Shown: positions 22,190-32,900, counted from the first letter of the stretch. The stretch: 64,000 nucleotides of DNA from Actinophytocola xinjiangensis (GCF_001921215.1 NZ_MSIF01000035.1:1-64000); one strand, 5' to 3'. A program made the numbers and translations. Notes: a model not told the origin generated them from the letters alone.

Positions 22190-23065
22190 ATGACTTCAGC
22201 CACCACCCCGGACACCGTCGCGGTTGTCGGGCTCGGCGCGATGGGCAGGGCGCTGGCCGCCCGGCTGCTCGACACCGGCCACGGCGTGACCGCGTGGAAC
22301 CGAACCCCCGGCCGGGACGCGGACCTGGGAGTACGCGCCAGCGCCACCGTGGCCGAGGCGGTCGCCGCGTCGCCGCTGGTCGTCGCCTGCCTGCTGCGGC
22401 ACTCCTCGGTGCACGAGACCCTCGACCCGGTCGCCGGCCGGTTGCGCGGCAAGGCGTTGGTCAACCTCACCACGACCACGCCGAACGAGGCCCGCGAACT
22501 GGCCGGGTGGGCCGCCGGGCACGGGATCGACTACCTGGACGGCGCGATCCTGGCCGTTCCCGACATGATCGGCTCGCCCGGCGCGCAGGTCTACTACAGC
22601 GGCTCGCGGGCCGTCTTCGACCGGTTCCGCACGGTGCTCGACGCGTGGGCGACCAGCACCTTCGACGGTTCGGACGCGGGCCGGGCGTCGCTGATCGACC
22701 TGGCCATGCTGTCGGGGATGTACCAGATGTTCGCCGGTTTCCTGCACGGCGCGGCCATGGTGGGCTCGGAGGGCATGTCCGCCACCGACTTCGCCGCCCG
22801 CGCGACCCCGTTCATCAGCGCCATGACCGACGGTTTCGCCGGCTTCGCGCAGGTCGTCGACGGCGGTGACTACACGGTCGCCGGCCAGCAGAGCCTGGAC
22901 TTCTCCGACCTGTCCGACATCGTGCGCGCCAGTGAGGAGCAGGGCGTGAACTCGGCGACGCTCGCGGTGGTGCAGGCCCTCGTGAGCCGCCAGATCGCCA
23001 CGGGCCACGGCTCGGAGGGGTTCGCGCGCCTGTACGAGAGCTTCCGCGCGCGGGCGGTCCGGTGA
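22190..23065 (+). CDS. NAD(P)-binding reductase, imine-reductase/beta-hydroxyacid-dehydrogenase-like
   Basis: 291 aa. The N-terminal Rossmann domain carries VVGLGAMGRALA and WNRTPGRD (NADP-type, with Arg after the second strand). The substrate signature DGAILAVPDMIGSPGA is of the imine-reductase subgroup rather than the hydroxyisobutyrate-dehydrogenase DAPVSGG form. The C-terminal helical dimerisation domain is complete. Cytosolic, and probably reduces a C=N or C=O bond on a small molecule; the natural substrate is unknown. It is divergent from the HxlR gene across the operator. Confidence 0.85.
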   Translation: MTSATTPDTVAVVGLGAMGRALAARLLDTGHGVTAWNRTPGRDADLGVRASATVAEAVAASPLVVACLLRHSSVHETLDPVAGRLRGKALVNLTTTTPNEARELAGWAAGHGIDYLDGAILAVPDMIGSPGAQVYYSGSRAVFDRFRTVLDAWATSTFDGSDAGRASLIDLAMLSGMYQMFAGFLHGAAMVGSEGMSATDFAARATPFISAMTDGFAGFAQVVDGGDYTVAGQQSLDFSDLSDIVRASEEQGVNSATLAVVQALVSRQIATGHGSEGFARLYESFRARAVR

Positions 23066-23088
23066 CGGTTGCCCGGCCGGCGGGCGTG

Positions 23089-23685
23089 CTACTCGGCCGG
23101 CACGTACACGCCCCGTTCGGCCGCGACGGCCGCCGCCGTGGCCGCGCGGTCGGCGACGGTGTGGTCCGGCGGTGTGGCGGTGGTCAGCAGCCGGTAGTAC
23201 AGCGGGGCCGAGACCGCGCGGATCACCTCCCCGGGGTCGGTGCCGGCCGGCACCTCGCCCCGGGCGATCGCCTGCTCGACGCACGGCGCCCACTCGGCGA
23301 CCCGGGTCTCGTAGAACTGGTGCAGGGCCTGCGCGGTCCGCTCGTCGCAGGTCGCCGAGGCGATGAGCGCGGCGAACAGGGGGCCCTGGCGGGGGTCGGT
23401 GAGGGTGTCGGCGACCAGGCGGGCGTTGGCCGTGAGGTCGCCGAGCAGGGTGCCGGTGTCGGTGCGCGGCAGGGACTCCTCGGCCATCTCGTCGAGCAGG
23501 TCGGCGACGAGCGCGGCGACCGTGCCCCACCGCCGGTAGACGGTGGTCTTGCCGACGACAGCGCGGCGGCCGATCTCGGCCAGGTCCAGGTGTCCGAAGC
23601 CCTGCTCGGCCAGCATGTCCCCGGCCGCGCGCAGCACGGCCGAGCGCACGCGCGCGGACCGGCCACCGGGACGTGTGGTCGTCAT
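23089..23685 (-). CDS. TetR/AcrR-family transcriptional regulator
   Basis: 198 aa. The N-terminal helix-turn-helix is typical (RSAVLRAAGDMLAEQGF, then LAEIGRRAVVGKTTVYRRWGT). The C-terminal ligand domain contains the LYYRLLTT segment found in many actinobacterial TetR proteins. It is divergent from an aldo/keto reductase gene over a palindromic site, so it probably represses itself and that gene until an unknown ligand binds. Confidence 0.93.
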   Translation of the reverse strand: MTTTRPGGRSARVRSAVLRAAGDMLAEQGFGHLDLAEIGRRAVVGKTTVYRRWGTVAALVADLLDEMAEESLPRTDTGTLLGDLTANARLVADTLTDPRQGPLFAALIASATCDERTAQALHQFYETRVAEWAPCVEQAIARGEVPAGTDPGEVIRAVSAPLYYRLLTTATPPDHTVADRAATAAAVAAERGVYVPAE

Positions 23686-23726
23686 AACGGGACTCCGGTT
23701 CCTTTAGTGGCTCACGTGGTGCTAGC

Positions 23727-23750
23727 TTAATGGAACTATAGTTCCGTTAA
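23727..23750. promoter_or_regulatory. Probable TetR operator
   Basis: 24-base near-perfect palindrome: left half TTAATGGAACTA, right half TAGTTCCGTTAA, with one mismatched pair. The centre contains TATAGT read on either strand, so binding would cover the -10 elements of both divergent genes. Confidence 0.72.
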
Positions 23751-23761
23751 GGGAGGGTGTC

Positions 23762-24796
23762 ATGGAGTACCGACAGTTGGGGGCCTCCGGGCTGCGGGTC
23801 CCGGCGCTGGCCTTCGGCGCCGGCACGTTCGGCGGTCGCGGCGACCTGTTCGGCGCCTGGGGCAACACCGACCTCGCCCAGGCCAGACGCATCGTCGACC
23901 TGTCGCTCGACGCCGGCGTGACCCTGTTCGACACCGCCGACGTCTACTCCGACGGCGCGTCCGAGGAGGTGCTCGGCGCGGCCCTGCGCGGGCGCCGCGA
24001 CCGCGCCCTGATCTCCACCAAGCTCGGTCTGCCCACCGGCGACGGCCCCAACGACGCCGGCTCCTCACGCGCCCGGCTGATCACCGCCACCGACGCCGCC
24101 CTGCGCCGGCTGGACACCACCCACCTCGACCTGTTGCAACTGCACGCCTTCGACGCCTACACCCCGATCCCCGAAGTGCTGTCCACATTGGACGACCTGG
24201 TGCGCGCGGGGAAGGTCCGCTACGTCGGCGTCTCCAACTTCGCCGGCTGGCAGCTGATGAAGTCCCTGGACGTCGCCGACCGGCACGGCTACCCGCGCTA
24301 CGTCGCCCACCAGGTCTACTACTCGCTGGTCGGCCGCGACTACGAGTGGGACCTGATGCCGCTGGGCAGCGACCAGGGCGTCGGCGCGGTGGTGTGGAGC
24401 CCGCTGGGCTGGGGCCGGCTGACCGGAAAGATCCGCCGCGACCGCCCACTGCCCGAGGTCAGCCGGCTGCACCGCACCGCCGCCCTCGGCCCGCACGTGC
24501 CGGAGGCGCTGCTCCACGACGTGGTCGACGTCCTGCTGGAGCTGTCGGCGGAAACCGGCCACACCGTGCCGCAGATCGCGCTGAACTGGTTGCTGGGCCG
24601 GCCGACCGTGGCCTCGGTGCTCATCGGCGCGCGCACCGAGGAGCAATTGCTGGACAACCTGGGCGCCGTCGGCTGGTCGCTCGACGCCACCCAGATCGCC
24701 CGCCTGGACGCGGTGAGCGCCGTGCCAGCGCCGTACCCGCACCACCCGTACCGCGTCCAGGAGGGGTTCGCCCGCCGCAACCCGCCGGCCGCCTGA
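23762..24796 (+). CDS. Aldo/keto reductase
   Basis: 344 aa, a complete (beta/alpha)8 AKR. The catalytic tetrad is visible: Asp57 and Tyr62 in FDTADVYSDG, Lys87 in STKLGL and His128 in LQLHAF. GVSNFAGWQL and the C-terminal cofactor loop VLIGARTEEQL follow the usual order. It should reduce carbonyls with NADPH; substrate unknown. The ribosome site GGGAGGG precedes the ATG. Control by the divergent TetR gene is suggested by the palindrome at 23727. Confidence 0.93.
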   Translation: MEYRQLGASGLRVPALAFGAGTFGGRGDLFGAWGNTDLAQARRIVDLSLDAGVTLFDTADVYSDGASEEVLGAALRGRRDRALISTKLGLPTGDGPNDAGSSRARLITATDAALRRLDTTHLDLLQLHAFDAYTPIPEVLSTLDDLVRAGKVRYVGVSNFAGWQLMKSLDVADRHGYPRYVAHQVYYSLVGRDYEWDLMPLGSDQGVGAVVWSPLGWGRLTGKIRRDRPLPEVSRLHRTAALGPHVPEALLHDVVDVLLELSAETGHTVPQIALNWLLGRPTVASVLIGARTEEQLLDNLGAVGWSLDATQIARLDAVSAVPAPYPHHPYRVQEGFARRNPPAA

Positions 24797-24820
24797 GCGC
24801 CGCCCCGTAGGCTGGAACCC

Positions 24821-25519
24821 ATGCGCGCGGTGATTTTCGACTGGGGTGGCACGCTCACCCCGTGGCTGTCGGTCGACTACCGGGCGGCGTGGCGCAGCTA
24901 CGCCGACGCCCTGCACCCCGGCGACGTCGACCAGGCCACCCGGGTGACCTCGGCGATCCTGGCGGCCGAGGCCGACGCGTGGCGGGTCGCCCGCGACGAG
25001 CACCGGGCGTTCACCCTCGGCCAGGTGCTCGCCACCGCGCAGGCCGCCGAGCACCCCGGCGGGTTCACCGCCTACCGCGCCTACTGGGAGCACGCCACCT
25101 ACACCGACCCGGAGGTCGCGCCGCTGCTCACCGGGCTGCGCGCGCAGGGGCTGAGGGTCGGCGTGCTGTCCTCGACACCGTGGCCGGCCGCCTGGCACGA
25201 GGAGGTGCTGCGCCGCGACGGTGTCCTTGACCTGTTCCACGCCACCGTGTGGAGCAGCGACCTGGAGTACACCAAGCCGCACCCGTCGGCGTTCCGCGCG
25301 GCCATGGCCGCCGTCGGCGTCGACGACCCGGCCGACTGCGTCTACGTCGGCGACCGGCCCTACGACGACATCAGCGGCGCGAAGGGCGTCGGGATGCGCG
25401 CGGTGCTGGTGCCGCACACCGAGATCCCGGTCGAGCAGCAGGTGCCGGTGGACGTGGAGCCGGACGCGGTGCTCCAGCGCCTGTCCGAGCTGCCGGCGGT
25501 CCTCGACCGGTGGCGCTGA
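24821..25519 (+). CDS. HAD-family hydrolase
   Basis: 232 aa. Motif I is FDWGGTL with nucleophile Asp7; the second aspartate of the phosphatase DxD signature is replaced by Gly, as in some non-phosphatase HAD enzymes. Motif II is near LSSTPWP, motif III lies in KPHPSAF, and motif IV is VGDRPYDDISGAK. An alpha-helical cap lies between residues 15 and 110. Substrate unknown. It is 24 bases after the aldo/keto reductase and ahead of tsaB. Confidence 0.88.
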   Translation: MRAVIFDWGGTLTPWLSVDYRAAWRSYADALHPGDVDQATRVTSAILAAEADAWRVARDEHRAFTLGQVLATAQAAEHPGGFTAYRAYWEHATYTDPEVAPLLTGLRAQGLRVGVLSSTPWPAAWHEEVLRRDGVLDLFHATVWSSDLEYTKPHPSAFRAAMAAVGVDDPADCVYVGDRPYDDISGAKGVGMRAVLVPHTEIPVEQQVPVDVEPDAVLQRLSELPAVLDRWR

Positions 25520-25553
25520 GGGTCCGACTGGCCTGCGGCTACGCTTGAGCGTC

Positions 25554-26195
25554 GTGCTGGTTCTCGCAGTCGACACGGCGACGCCCTCGGTCACGGCCGG
25601 GGTGGTCGCCGTCGACGGATCGTCCCCCGAGGTGCTCGCCACCCTGGTCACCGTGGACGCCCGCGCCCACGGTGAGCTGCTCACCCCGCACATCCTGGGT
25701 GCGCTCGACGACGCCGGCCACGCCTTACCGGACCTCGACGCGATCGTCTGCGGGGTGGGTCCCGGCCCGTTCACCGGCCTGCGGGCCGGCATGGCCACCG
25801 CCGGTGCGCTCGGTCACGCGTTGGGCGTGCCGGTGCACCCGGTCCGCACCCTGGACGCCATCGCCGCCGGCACCACCGGCCACCTGCTGGTGACCACCGA
25901 CGCCCGCCGCCGGGAGCTGTACTGGGCGACCTACGCCGACGGGGTGGCGCTGACCAACCCGGCCGTGGACCGCCCGGCCGACGTGCCGGCCGACGCGCCC
26001 CGCCGCGCCGGCACGACCCTCTACGGGGACGTGCTGACGATGCCGCACACCGGCGAGGAGTACCCGACCCCGCTGGGTCTGGTGACCGCCGCTCTGGGGC
26101 AGCTGGACCGTCCGGCCCGGCCGTTGGTGCCGCTGTACCTGCGCCGCCCGGACGCCACCGTGCCCGGCACCCGCAAGCGGGTGACGGCGCCGTGA
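25554..26195 (+). CDS. tsaB: tRNA threonylcarbamoyladenosine biosynthesis protein TsaB
   Basis: 213 aa from the GTG at 25554, giving the typical N-terminus MLVLAVDTATPS; a TTG at 25545 would add three residues. The ASKHA-fold features DTATP, HGELLTPHI and VGVGPGPFTGLRAGMATA are clear. TsaB is the inactive partner that binds TsaD and TsaE in t6A synthesis. Its stop overlaps the rimI start. Confidence 0.95.
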   Translation: MLVLAVDTATPSVTAGVVAVDGSSPEVLATLVTVDARAHGELLTPHILGALDDAGHALPDLDAIVCGVGPGPFTGLRAGMATAGALGHALGVPVHPVRTLDAIAAGTTGHLLVTTDARRRELYWATYADGVALTNPAVDRPADVPADAPRRAGTTLYGDVLTMPHTGEEYPTPLGLVTAALGQLDRPARPLVPLYLRRPDATVPGTRKRVTAP

Positions 26196-26665
26196 GCGTG
26201 CGGCTGGCCCCGCTGGAGTACGAGGAGCTGCCCCGGGTCGCCGAGCTGGAACGCCAGCTGTTCGCCGGTGACGATCCGTGGAGCGAGTCGATGCTGCGCG
26301 CGGAGTTGGACCACGGCAACCACTACGTTGGCGCGCACGTCGACGATTCCCTGGTCGGCTACGCCGGTCTGGCCGTGGTCGGCACCCGCCGCGACGCCGA
26401 GGCGAGCGTGCACACGATCGGCGTGGACCCCGCGTGGCAGCGCCACGGTGTCGGCCGCGCGCTGCTCGGTGCCCTGCTGGCGGTGGCCGACGAGTTCCGC
26501 GCGCCGGTGTACCTGGAGGTGCGCACCGACAACGCCGCCGCCATCGGCCTGTACCGGGCGCACGGCTTCACCACGATCGGCCTGCGACGCGGCTACTACC
26601 AGCCCTCCGGCGCCGACGCGTTCACCATGGCCCGCCCGGCTCGGGTCGGCGAGGAGGCACAGTGA
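26192..26665 (+). CDS. rimI: Ribosomal protein S18 alanine N-acetyltransferase (GNAT)
   Basis: 157 aa GNAT protein. The acetyl-CoA motif A is [17 protein letters not shown], followed by [19 protein letters not shown] and the C-terminal [15 protein letters not shown], diagnostic for RimI. The GTG start overlaps tsaB and its stop overlaps tsaD, the classic tsaB-rimI-tsaD order. It acetylates the N-terminus of S18 and possibly other proteins. Confidence 0.95.
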   Translation: MSVRLAPLEYEELPRVAELERQLFAGDDPWSESMLRAELDHGNHYVGAHVDDSLVGYAGLAVVGTRRDAEASVHTIGVDPAWQRHGVGRALLGALLAVADEFRAPVYLEVRTDNAAAIGLYRAHGFTTIGLRRGYYQPSGADAFTMARPARVGEEAQ

Positions 26666-27705
26666 GTCTCGTTCTGGGTATCGAGAGTTCGTGCGACGAG
26701 ACCGGGGTCGGCATCGCCAGACTGCACACCGACGGCCGGATCGAGCTGCTCGCCGACGAGGTGGCCTCCAGCGTCGACCAGCACGCCCGGTTCGGCGGCG
26801 TGGTGCCGGAGGTCGCGAGCCGAGCCCACCTGGAGGCCATGGTGCCCACCATGCGCCGCGCCCTGGCGGCGGCCGAGGTCGACCTGGCCGACATCGACGC
26901 GGTGGCCGTGACCTGCGGCCCCGGCCTGGCCGGCGCCCTGCTCGTCGGCGTCTCGGCGGCGAAGGCCTACTCGGCCGCGTTGCGGGTGCCGCTCTACGGC
27001 GTCAACCACCTGCCCGGTCATGTCGCGGCCGACACCCTGCAACACGGTGCCCTCCCGTCACCGGCGTTGGCGCTGCTCGTCTCGGGCGGCCACACCCAGC
27101 TCCTGCGCGTCGACGACCTGGCCACCAAGATCACCGAGGTGGGCTCGACCATCGACGACGCCGCGGGCGAGGCGTACGACAAGGTGGCGAGGATCCTCGG
27201 CCTGCCCTACCCCGGCGGTCCGCCGATCGACAAGGCGGCCGCCAAGGGCGACCCGGAGGCGATCCGTTTCCCCCGGGGCCTCACGGGTCCCCGGGACGCC
27301 AGGTTCGACTTCTCGTTCTCCGGCCTGAAGACGGCGGTGGCCCGCTGGGTGGAGAACCGCGAACGCGACGGCCTGCCCGTCCCGGTGGAGGACGTGGCGG
27401 CCTCGTTCCAGGAGGCCGTGGCCGACGTGCTGACGATGAAGGCCGTCCGCGCCGCGCACGAGCTGGGCATCGGCACGATGGTCCTGTCCGGCGGGGTGGC
27501 CGCGAACTCGCGCCTGTCGTCGCTGGCCAGGCAGCGGTGTGCCGAGGCCGGTATCGAGTTGCGCGTGCCGCGCCCCCGGCTGTGCACGGACAACGGCGCC
27601 ATGATCGCCGCGTTGGGCGCGCACCTGGTGGCGGCCGAGGTCCACCCGTCCCCCCTGGACCTGAGTGCCGACCCCGCGCTTCCCGTGACCACGGTCTCCG
27701 TCTGA
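26662..27705 (+). CDS. tsaD: tRNA N6-adenosine threonylcarbamoyltransferase TsaD
   Basis: 347 aa from the GTG at 26662, overlapping rimI by 4 bases. It begins [16 protein letters not shown]. The metal-binding histidines are in [11 protein letters not shown], with [12 protein letters not shown], the [17 protein letters not shown] block and the C-terminal [10 protein letters not shown] and CTDNGAMIA motifs. It transfers the threonylcarbamoyl group to A37 of tRNA. Last gene of the t6A run. Confidence 0.98.
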   Translation: MSLVLGIESSCDETGVGIARLHTDGRIELLADEVASSVDQHARFGGVVPEVASRAHLEAMVPTMRRALAAAEVDLADIDAVAVTCGPGLAGALLVGVSAAKAYSAALRVPLYGVNHLPGHVAADTLQHGALPSPALALLVSGGHTQLLRVDDLATKITEVGSTIDDAAGEAYDKVARILGLPYPGGPPIDKAAAKGDPEAIRFPRGLTGPRDARFDFSFSGLKTAVARWVENRERDGLPVPVEDVAASFQEAVADVLTMKAVRAAHELGIGTMVLSGGVAANSRLSSLARQRCAEAGIELRVPRPRLCTDNGAMIAALGAHLVAAEVHPSPLDLSADPALPVTTVSV

Positions 27706-27712
27706 AAACCTA

Positions 27713-27725
27713 TTACCAGCGGTAA
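27713..27725. promoter_or_regulatory. Small inverted repeat ahead of the DUF4873 gene
   Basis: TTACC-AGC-GGTAA, perfect 5-base arms, starting 7 bases after the tsaD stop and ending 9 bases before the next ATG. It may be a regulator site, but it is short enough to arise by chance. Confidence 0.3.
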
Positions 27726-27734
27726 CATGTACCG

Positions 27735-28037
27735 ATGGACGCCCCCCATGACGACGACGGCTACGAGGGCCCCGCGACCCTGCGCGTCGACGACACCGAC
27801 CTCCCGGTGACGGTGACCCTCGCCGGCCACTTCGAACCGATCGACGGCAAGTACCACTGGTACGGCCGCATCCAACCCAACGAGTCCCTGACGGCGTTGC
27901 TGGGCACCCGCCGCGCCACGGCCAACCTGACCACGCCGACCGGCCAGGCGCAGGGTGACCTGACCGACCCCGACCCGTGGGGCCGCTACCGCATCACCGG
28001 CACCACCCCGCCGCCCTTCCCCACGGATCTGCACTGA
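27735..28037 (+). CDS. DUF4873 domain protein
   Basis: 100 aa, almost all of it the DUF4873 pattern: YEGPATLRVDD, then LAGHFEPIDGKYHWYGRI and GRYRITGTTPPPF. In other actinobacteria the domain occurs alone or fused to flavin monooxygenases; its role is unknown. It is predicted to be a small beta-sandwich. 29 bases separate it from tsaD, and no strong ribosome site is seen. Confidence 0.85.
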   Translation: MDAPHDDDGYEGPATLRVDDTDLPVTVTLAGHFEPIDGKYHWYGRIQPNESLTALLGTRRATANLTTPTGQAQGDLTDPDPWGRYRITGTTPPPFPTDLH

Positions 28038-28091
28038 GCACAGGCGTGCGGGGCCGACCACCTGGCCGACCCCGCCCGTCTCACGCCGTCC

Positions 28092-29999
28092 TCACCGCGA
28101 GAACGACGGCCGAATGTCCACCTCCGCCGCGTTCACGTAGGCGATCCGATGCCCGAACTGGACCTGCACGTAGGTCATCGCCCCACGAACGACCCGGTGA
28201 TTGGCCGAGTCGAACGTCACCGCGTAGTAGTACTCCGACCCGGTGACCAGTCCCACCGCGTACTTCTGCCCGGCCGGCAGGGAGTACTGCAGGGGAACGA
28301 CGGCCTGCGCCGGCACCCCTTCCGGGTAGGCCGCCGCCTCCGGATAGGCCCGCCCGTAGACCGGAACGGAATCCAGCCCACGCTTCGGCGTGACCACCAA
28401 CCCGCCGGACCACACCGCCGTCGGCGCCGAGCGTGGGTTGTGGAACCACCCCTTCTGCCCCAGGTACCACACGGCGGTCCACTCGCCCTGCCGGTCAGCC
28501 ACGGCGAACCGCTGCCCGGTCTCCACCCGCGACGAGTGGTCCGAGATGTGCATCGTCCCTGGCGAACCGTCCGGTCGCAGCCCGATGTCCTTGAGCAGCG
28601 GCGAGTCGAACGACGGTTCCGAGTGGAGGATCACCGAGGTCGATCCCCGGGAGGGGCAGGGCTCGCCGGTGGCGTCGCAACCGGTGAAGGCCGGTCGGTT
28701 CCGGTCGAAGTCCGGTTTGATCGTCACCAGGCCGGCGCGCTCGTTCCCGACGCCACGCAACGGTGCGCCCAACAGGTCGAAGTAGTGGCCCCAGTCCCAG
28801 TACGGGCCCGGGTCCCAGTGCATTCCCCGCACGGTCGAGGGAATGGTCCCCGGAACGTTGTCGTGACCGATGATGTGTGCCCGGTCCAGCGGAATGCGGT
28901 GCTTCGCCGCGAGGTAGCGCACCAGTTTCGCGGAGCTGCGGTACATGGCCTCGGTGTACCAGGTGCCCTGGGCCGCGAATCCCTCGTGCTCCAACCCGAT
29001 CGACTTGGAGTTGACGTACCAGTTCCCGGCCTGCCACGCGACGTCCTTGGCCTTGACGTGCTGCGCGATGTGCCCGTCGGCCGACCGCAGGCTGTACTGC
29101 CAGCTCACGTACGTCGGGTCGGCGACCAGGTCCAGCGTCGTCTGCCAGCTGGCCTCGGTGTCGTGGATGACGATGTAGTCGATCTTCTGCGACTGCGGAC
29201 GGTTGGCCTTGTCGTGGTTGCCGTAGTCGCCGTCGCCGAACTGTTCGTAGGGCGCCGGGAGCCACTCGCAGCCCAGCCCGCGCGGGCACTCGGCCTCCGA
29301 CCGTCGGGTCTCGCGCAGCCCGAGCGCGTCGAGCTGACCGGTGTCGGGCGTGAGGTCGGTGGCCGCGAGCCGCACCCGCTGGCCGTCGTCGGTGACCCGG
29401 TCGGCGCCCTGGCCGATCGTGGCGAACACCTCGTCGGCGAACGCGGCGGCCGTGTCGGTGTCGGTGGCGCCGGAGTACCGGGCGACCGCGCCGTACCAGT
29501 CCGCCGGGTCGTCGCTGTCGATGCCGAGCGTGCGCTGGTGGTGGGCCAGCAGCGCGGCCCCACCGCGGATGTTCTGCGTGACGTCGGTCCGCAGGGTGGC
29601 CCGGTCGACCCCGGTCAGGTCCTCGGCCCGCTCGATGGTGCGCAGTGTCGGCGACGACAGGTCCACCGCGCGGGGCTCGGGCAGCAGCGTCGGCCGCGCG
29701 GTGTCGCCCCGGGGGTCCTCGGTCCCGCCGTCATGATGGCTTCCGCCGGCGTTGGCGGCGGCGACGTCGGTCAGGTGCATCGGCCCGTAACCCGCGCTGG
29801 TACTGGGAGTTCCGCTGTTGACGTTCCACCGGGACTCCAAATAGGACACTCCGAGTAGGACGCTGTCCGGAACTCCGAACTCGGCGGCCGCGGCGGCGTA
29901 GACCTCCTGGCGCCCCGGCACTTCGGCGGCCGCGTCGACCACCCCCACGCCGAGAGCCGCGGTGGCCACCGCGACGAGGAACACAGACGACCGGCGCAT
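28092..29999 (-). CDS. Secreted N-acetylmuramoyl-L-alanine amidase
   Basis: 635 aa. A signal peptide is present (Arg-Arg, hydrophobic residues 5-20, AAA cleavage region near 25). Residues 30-80 resemble a lysozyme/transglycosylase-type segment (VPDSVLLGVSYLESRWN). The amidase_2/PGRP domain spans about 270-400: zinc ligands His279 in VIHDTE and His394 in MHWDPGPYWDW are seen, with GLEHEG and HIIGHDNVPGT between them. The C-terminal 200 residues look like SH3-type wall-binding repeats. It cleaves the stem peptide from MurNAc in peptidoglycan. Single gene, convergent with the DUF4873 gene. Confidence 0.88.
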   Translation of the reverse strand: MRRSSVFLVAVATAALGVGVVDAAAEVPGRQEVYAAAAAEFGVPDSVLLGVSYLESRWNVNSGTPSTSAGYGPMHLTDVAAANAGGSHHDGGTEDPRGDTARPTLLPEPRAVDLSSPTLRTIERAEDLTGVDRATLRTDVTQNIRGGAALLAHHQRTLGIDSDDPADWYGAVARYSGATDTDTAAAFADEVFATIGQGADRVTDDGQRVRLAATDLTPDTGQLDALGLRETRRSEAECPRGLGCEWLPAPYEQFGDGDYGNHDKANRPQSQKIDYIVIHDTEASWQTTLDLVADPTYVSWQYSLRSADGHIAQHVKAKDVAWQAGNWYVNSKSIGLEHEGFAAQGTWYTEAMYRSSAKLVRYLAAKHRIPLDRAHIIGHDNVPGTIPSTVRGMHWDPGPYWDWGHYFDLLGAPLRGVGNERAGLVTIKPDFDRNRPAFTGCDATGEPCPSRGSTSVILHSEPSFDSPLLKDIGLRPDGSPGTMHISDHSSRVETGQRFAVADRQGEWTAVWYLGQKGWFHNPRSAPTAVWSGGLVVTPKRGLDSVPVYGRAYPEAAAYPEGVPAQAVVPLQYSLPAGQKYAVGLVTGSEYYYAVTFDSANHRVVRGAMTYVQVQFGHRIAYVNAAEVDIRPSFSR

Positions 30000-30189
30000 G
30001 GCGGCCTCCCCGGGAAGGGCGAATTCCGGACAGGATCACTCTGGTGTCCGCCACCGGGGCCGTCAACGTTTTACGTCCAAACGGCTTAGTTGGTAACAGA
30101 CTGTCAGCCGGGGTGGCCCGCTCCGGCACGTCCCGGCGTGCGGTCATGGCCCCGCGCGAACGGGTCCCCCATGACAGTCACCACCCTCG

Positions 30190-30219
30190 TTGCACGGTTA
30201 GCAGTCGCATGGGTAGAGT
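30190..30219 (+). promoter_or_regulatory. Predicted SigA-type promoter of groES-groEL
   Basis: TTGCAC (30190-30195), 18-base spacer, TAGAGT (30214-30219). It lies in the 329-base gene-free stretch 30000-30328 between the divergent amidase gene and groES and is overlapped by the CIRCE element. Nothing else recognisable is seen in that stretch. Confidence 0.65.
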
Positions 30220-30224
30220 GCCAG
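30198..30224. promoter_or_regulatory. CIRCE element (HrcA operator)
   Basis: TTAGCAGTC, 9-base spacer, GAGTGCCAG: matches TTAGCACTC-N9-GAGTGCTAA at 15 of 18 arm positions. It covers the -10 of the groES promoter, so HrcA binding would block initiation except under heat or protein-folding stress. Confidence 0.82.
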
Positions 30225-30328
30225 CGAACGGCCGACACCGCCCCGGCACCCGCGACGGCGGGGTGGCAGGAGCCGCAGCTACAAGGTAACTGCCAACGCA
30301 ATCGAGTCGACCCGTGGAGGTCACAGCG

Positions 30329-30622
30329 GTGAGCGTGAACATCAAGCCGCTCGAGGACAAGATCGTTGTCCAGGCGAGCGAGGCCGAGGCCGTGACGGCT
30401 TCCGGTCTCGTCATCCCGGACACTGCCAAGGAGAAGCCCCAGGAGGGCAAGGTCATGGCCGTCGGGCCGGGCCGGATCGACGACAACGGCAACCGCGTCC
30501 CGCTGGACGTGGCCGTCGGTGATGTCGTCATCTACTCCAAGTACGGCGGCACCGAGGTGAAGTACAACGGCGAGGAGTACCTCATCCTCTCCGCCCGCGA
30601 CGTGCTGGCCGTCATCAACTGA
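30329..30622 (+). CDS. groES: Co-chaperonin GroES
   Basis: 97 aa from the GTG at 30329 (GGAGG 8 bases upstream); the in-frame GTG at 30314 would add residues not found in the family. It has [13 protein letters not shown], the mobile loop [12 protein letters not shown] that docks on GroEL, and [23 protein letters not shown] at the C-terminus. It caps the GroEL ring. First gene of the groESL operon. Confidence 0.98.
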   Translation: MSVNIKPLEDKIVVQASEAEAVTASGLVIPDTAKEKPQEGKVMAVGPGRIDDNGNRVPLDVAVGDVVIYSKYGGTEVKYNGEEYLILSARDVLAVIN

Positions 30623-30642
30623 CGCCTGGCGAAGTCAACCGC

Positions 30643-30676
30643 ACGCCCCGGTGGCCCAGTGGGGCTGCCGGGGCGT
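30643..30676 (+). other. Hairpin between groES and groEL
   Basis: 9-base G/C stem (30643-30651 with 30668-30676) with a further short inner stem. It lies in the 77-base intercistronic space; such structures can be processing sites or partial attenuators that set the GroES:GroEL ratio. No T-run. Confidence 0.45.
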
Positions 30677-30696
30677 GGTGCGTCTGAGAAAGGTAG

Positions 30697-32337
<1,641 letters not shown>

Positions 32338-32359
32338 CCCGGCCACCAGCAAACAGCGG

Positions 32360-32392
32360 AACGCCGCGTCCGAATTTCGGACGCGGCGTTTT
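32360..32392 (+). terminator. Rho-independent terminator of groESL
   Basis: Perfect 15-base stem (32360-32374 with 32376-32390) around a single unpaired T; the base of the stem runs into TTTT. It starts 22 bases after the groEL stop. Confidence 0.9.
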
Positions 32393-32471
32393 CGTTGTCC
32401 CCACGTTGGTCGGGTCGTGTCTTTTTCGTGACCTCACGTTCCGCGCGATCTCGAAACGGCATTCGGAATGG

Positions 32472-32506
32472 CGAACGCCGCGCAACCGGGGGTGGCGCGG
32501 CGTTCG
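32472..32506 (-). terminator. Terminator hairpin of the whiB3-like gene
   Basis: Perfect 12-base stem (32472-32483 with 32495-32506), 31 bases beyond the stop of the minus-strand whiB gene and facing the groEL terminator. Convergent operons thus have separate hairpins. Confidence 0.75.
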
Positions 32507-32537
32507 GCTGTGACGACTGTCGAGGACTGTCGGCGGC

Positions 32538-32837
32538 TCAGGTGGCGACGGCGAGGGCCCGTTTCTCCAACTTGATGATCGCCTCGCGCTCGCCCTCGGA
32601 CAGCCCGCCCCAGATGCCGTAGGGCTCGTGGACGGCGAGCGCGTGCTTGCGGCACAACGTCAGCACCGGGCACGCCTGACAGATGGCCTTCGCTCTCGCC
32701 TCGCGGCGGGCCCGCGCTGGGCCCCGTTCGCCGTCGGGGTGGAAGAAGAACGCACTGTCCATGCCGCGGCAGGAACCCTCGAGCTGCCAGTCCCACACAT
32801 CTGCGTTGGGCCCGGGGAGCCTCCGAGTGTCTGCCAT
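32538..32837 (-). CDS. whiB3: WhiB-family iron-sulfur regulator, WhiB3-like
   Basis: 99 aa. Four cluster cysteines are in WhiB spacing: Cys23, Cys53-x2-Cys56 and Cys62. The GIWGGLSEGER turn and a basic tail (KLEKRAL) follow. LPGPNADVWDWQLEGSCRGMD and FFHPDGERG match WhiB3 of mycobacteria, and the place next to groEL1 and near sigD agrees with Rv3416. A [4Fe-4S] redox sensor that works with the main sigma factor at target promoters. It has its own promoter and terminator. Confidence 0.93.
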   Translation of the reverse strand: MADTRRLPGPNADVWDWQLEGSCRGMDSAFFFHPDGERGPARARREARAKAICQACPVLTLCRKHALAVHEPYGIWGGLSEGEREAIIKLEKRALAVAT

Positions 32838-32900
32838 GGTGACCGCCTCCCTCGCCGGAAAATGGACGTACCGACTACTCCATTCGGTGCAGCGGGACCA

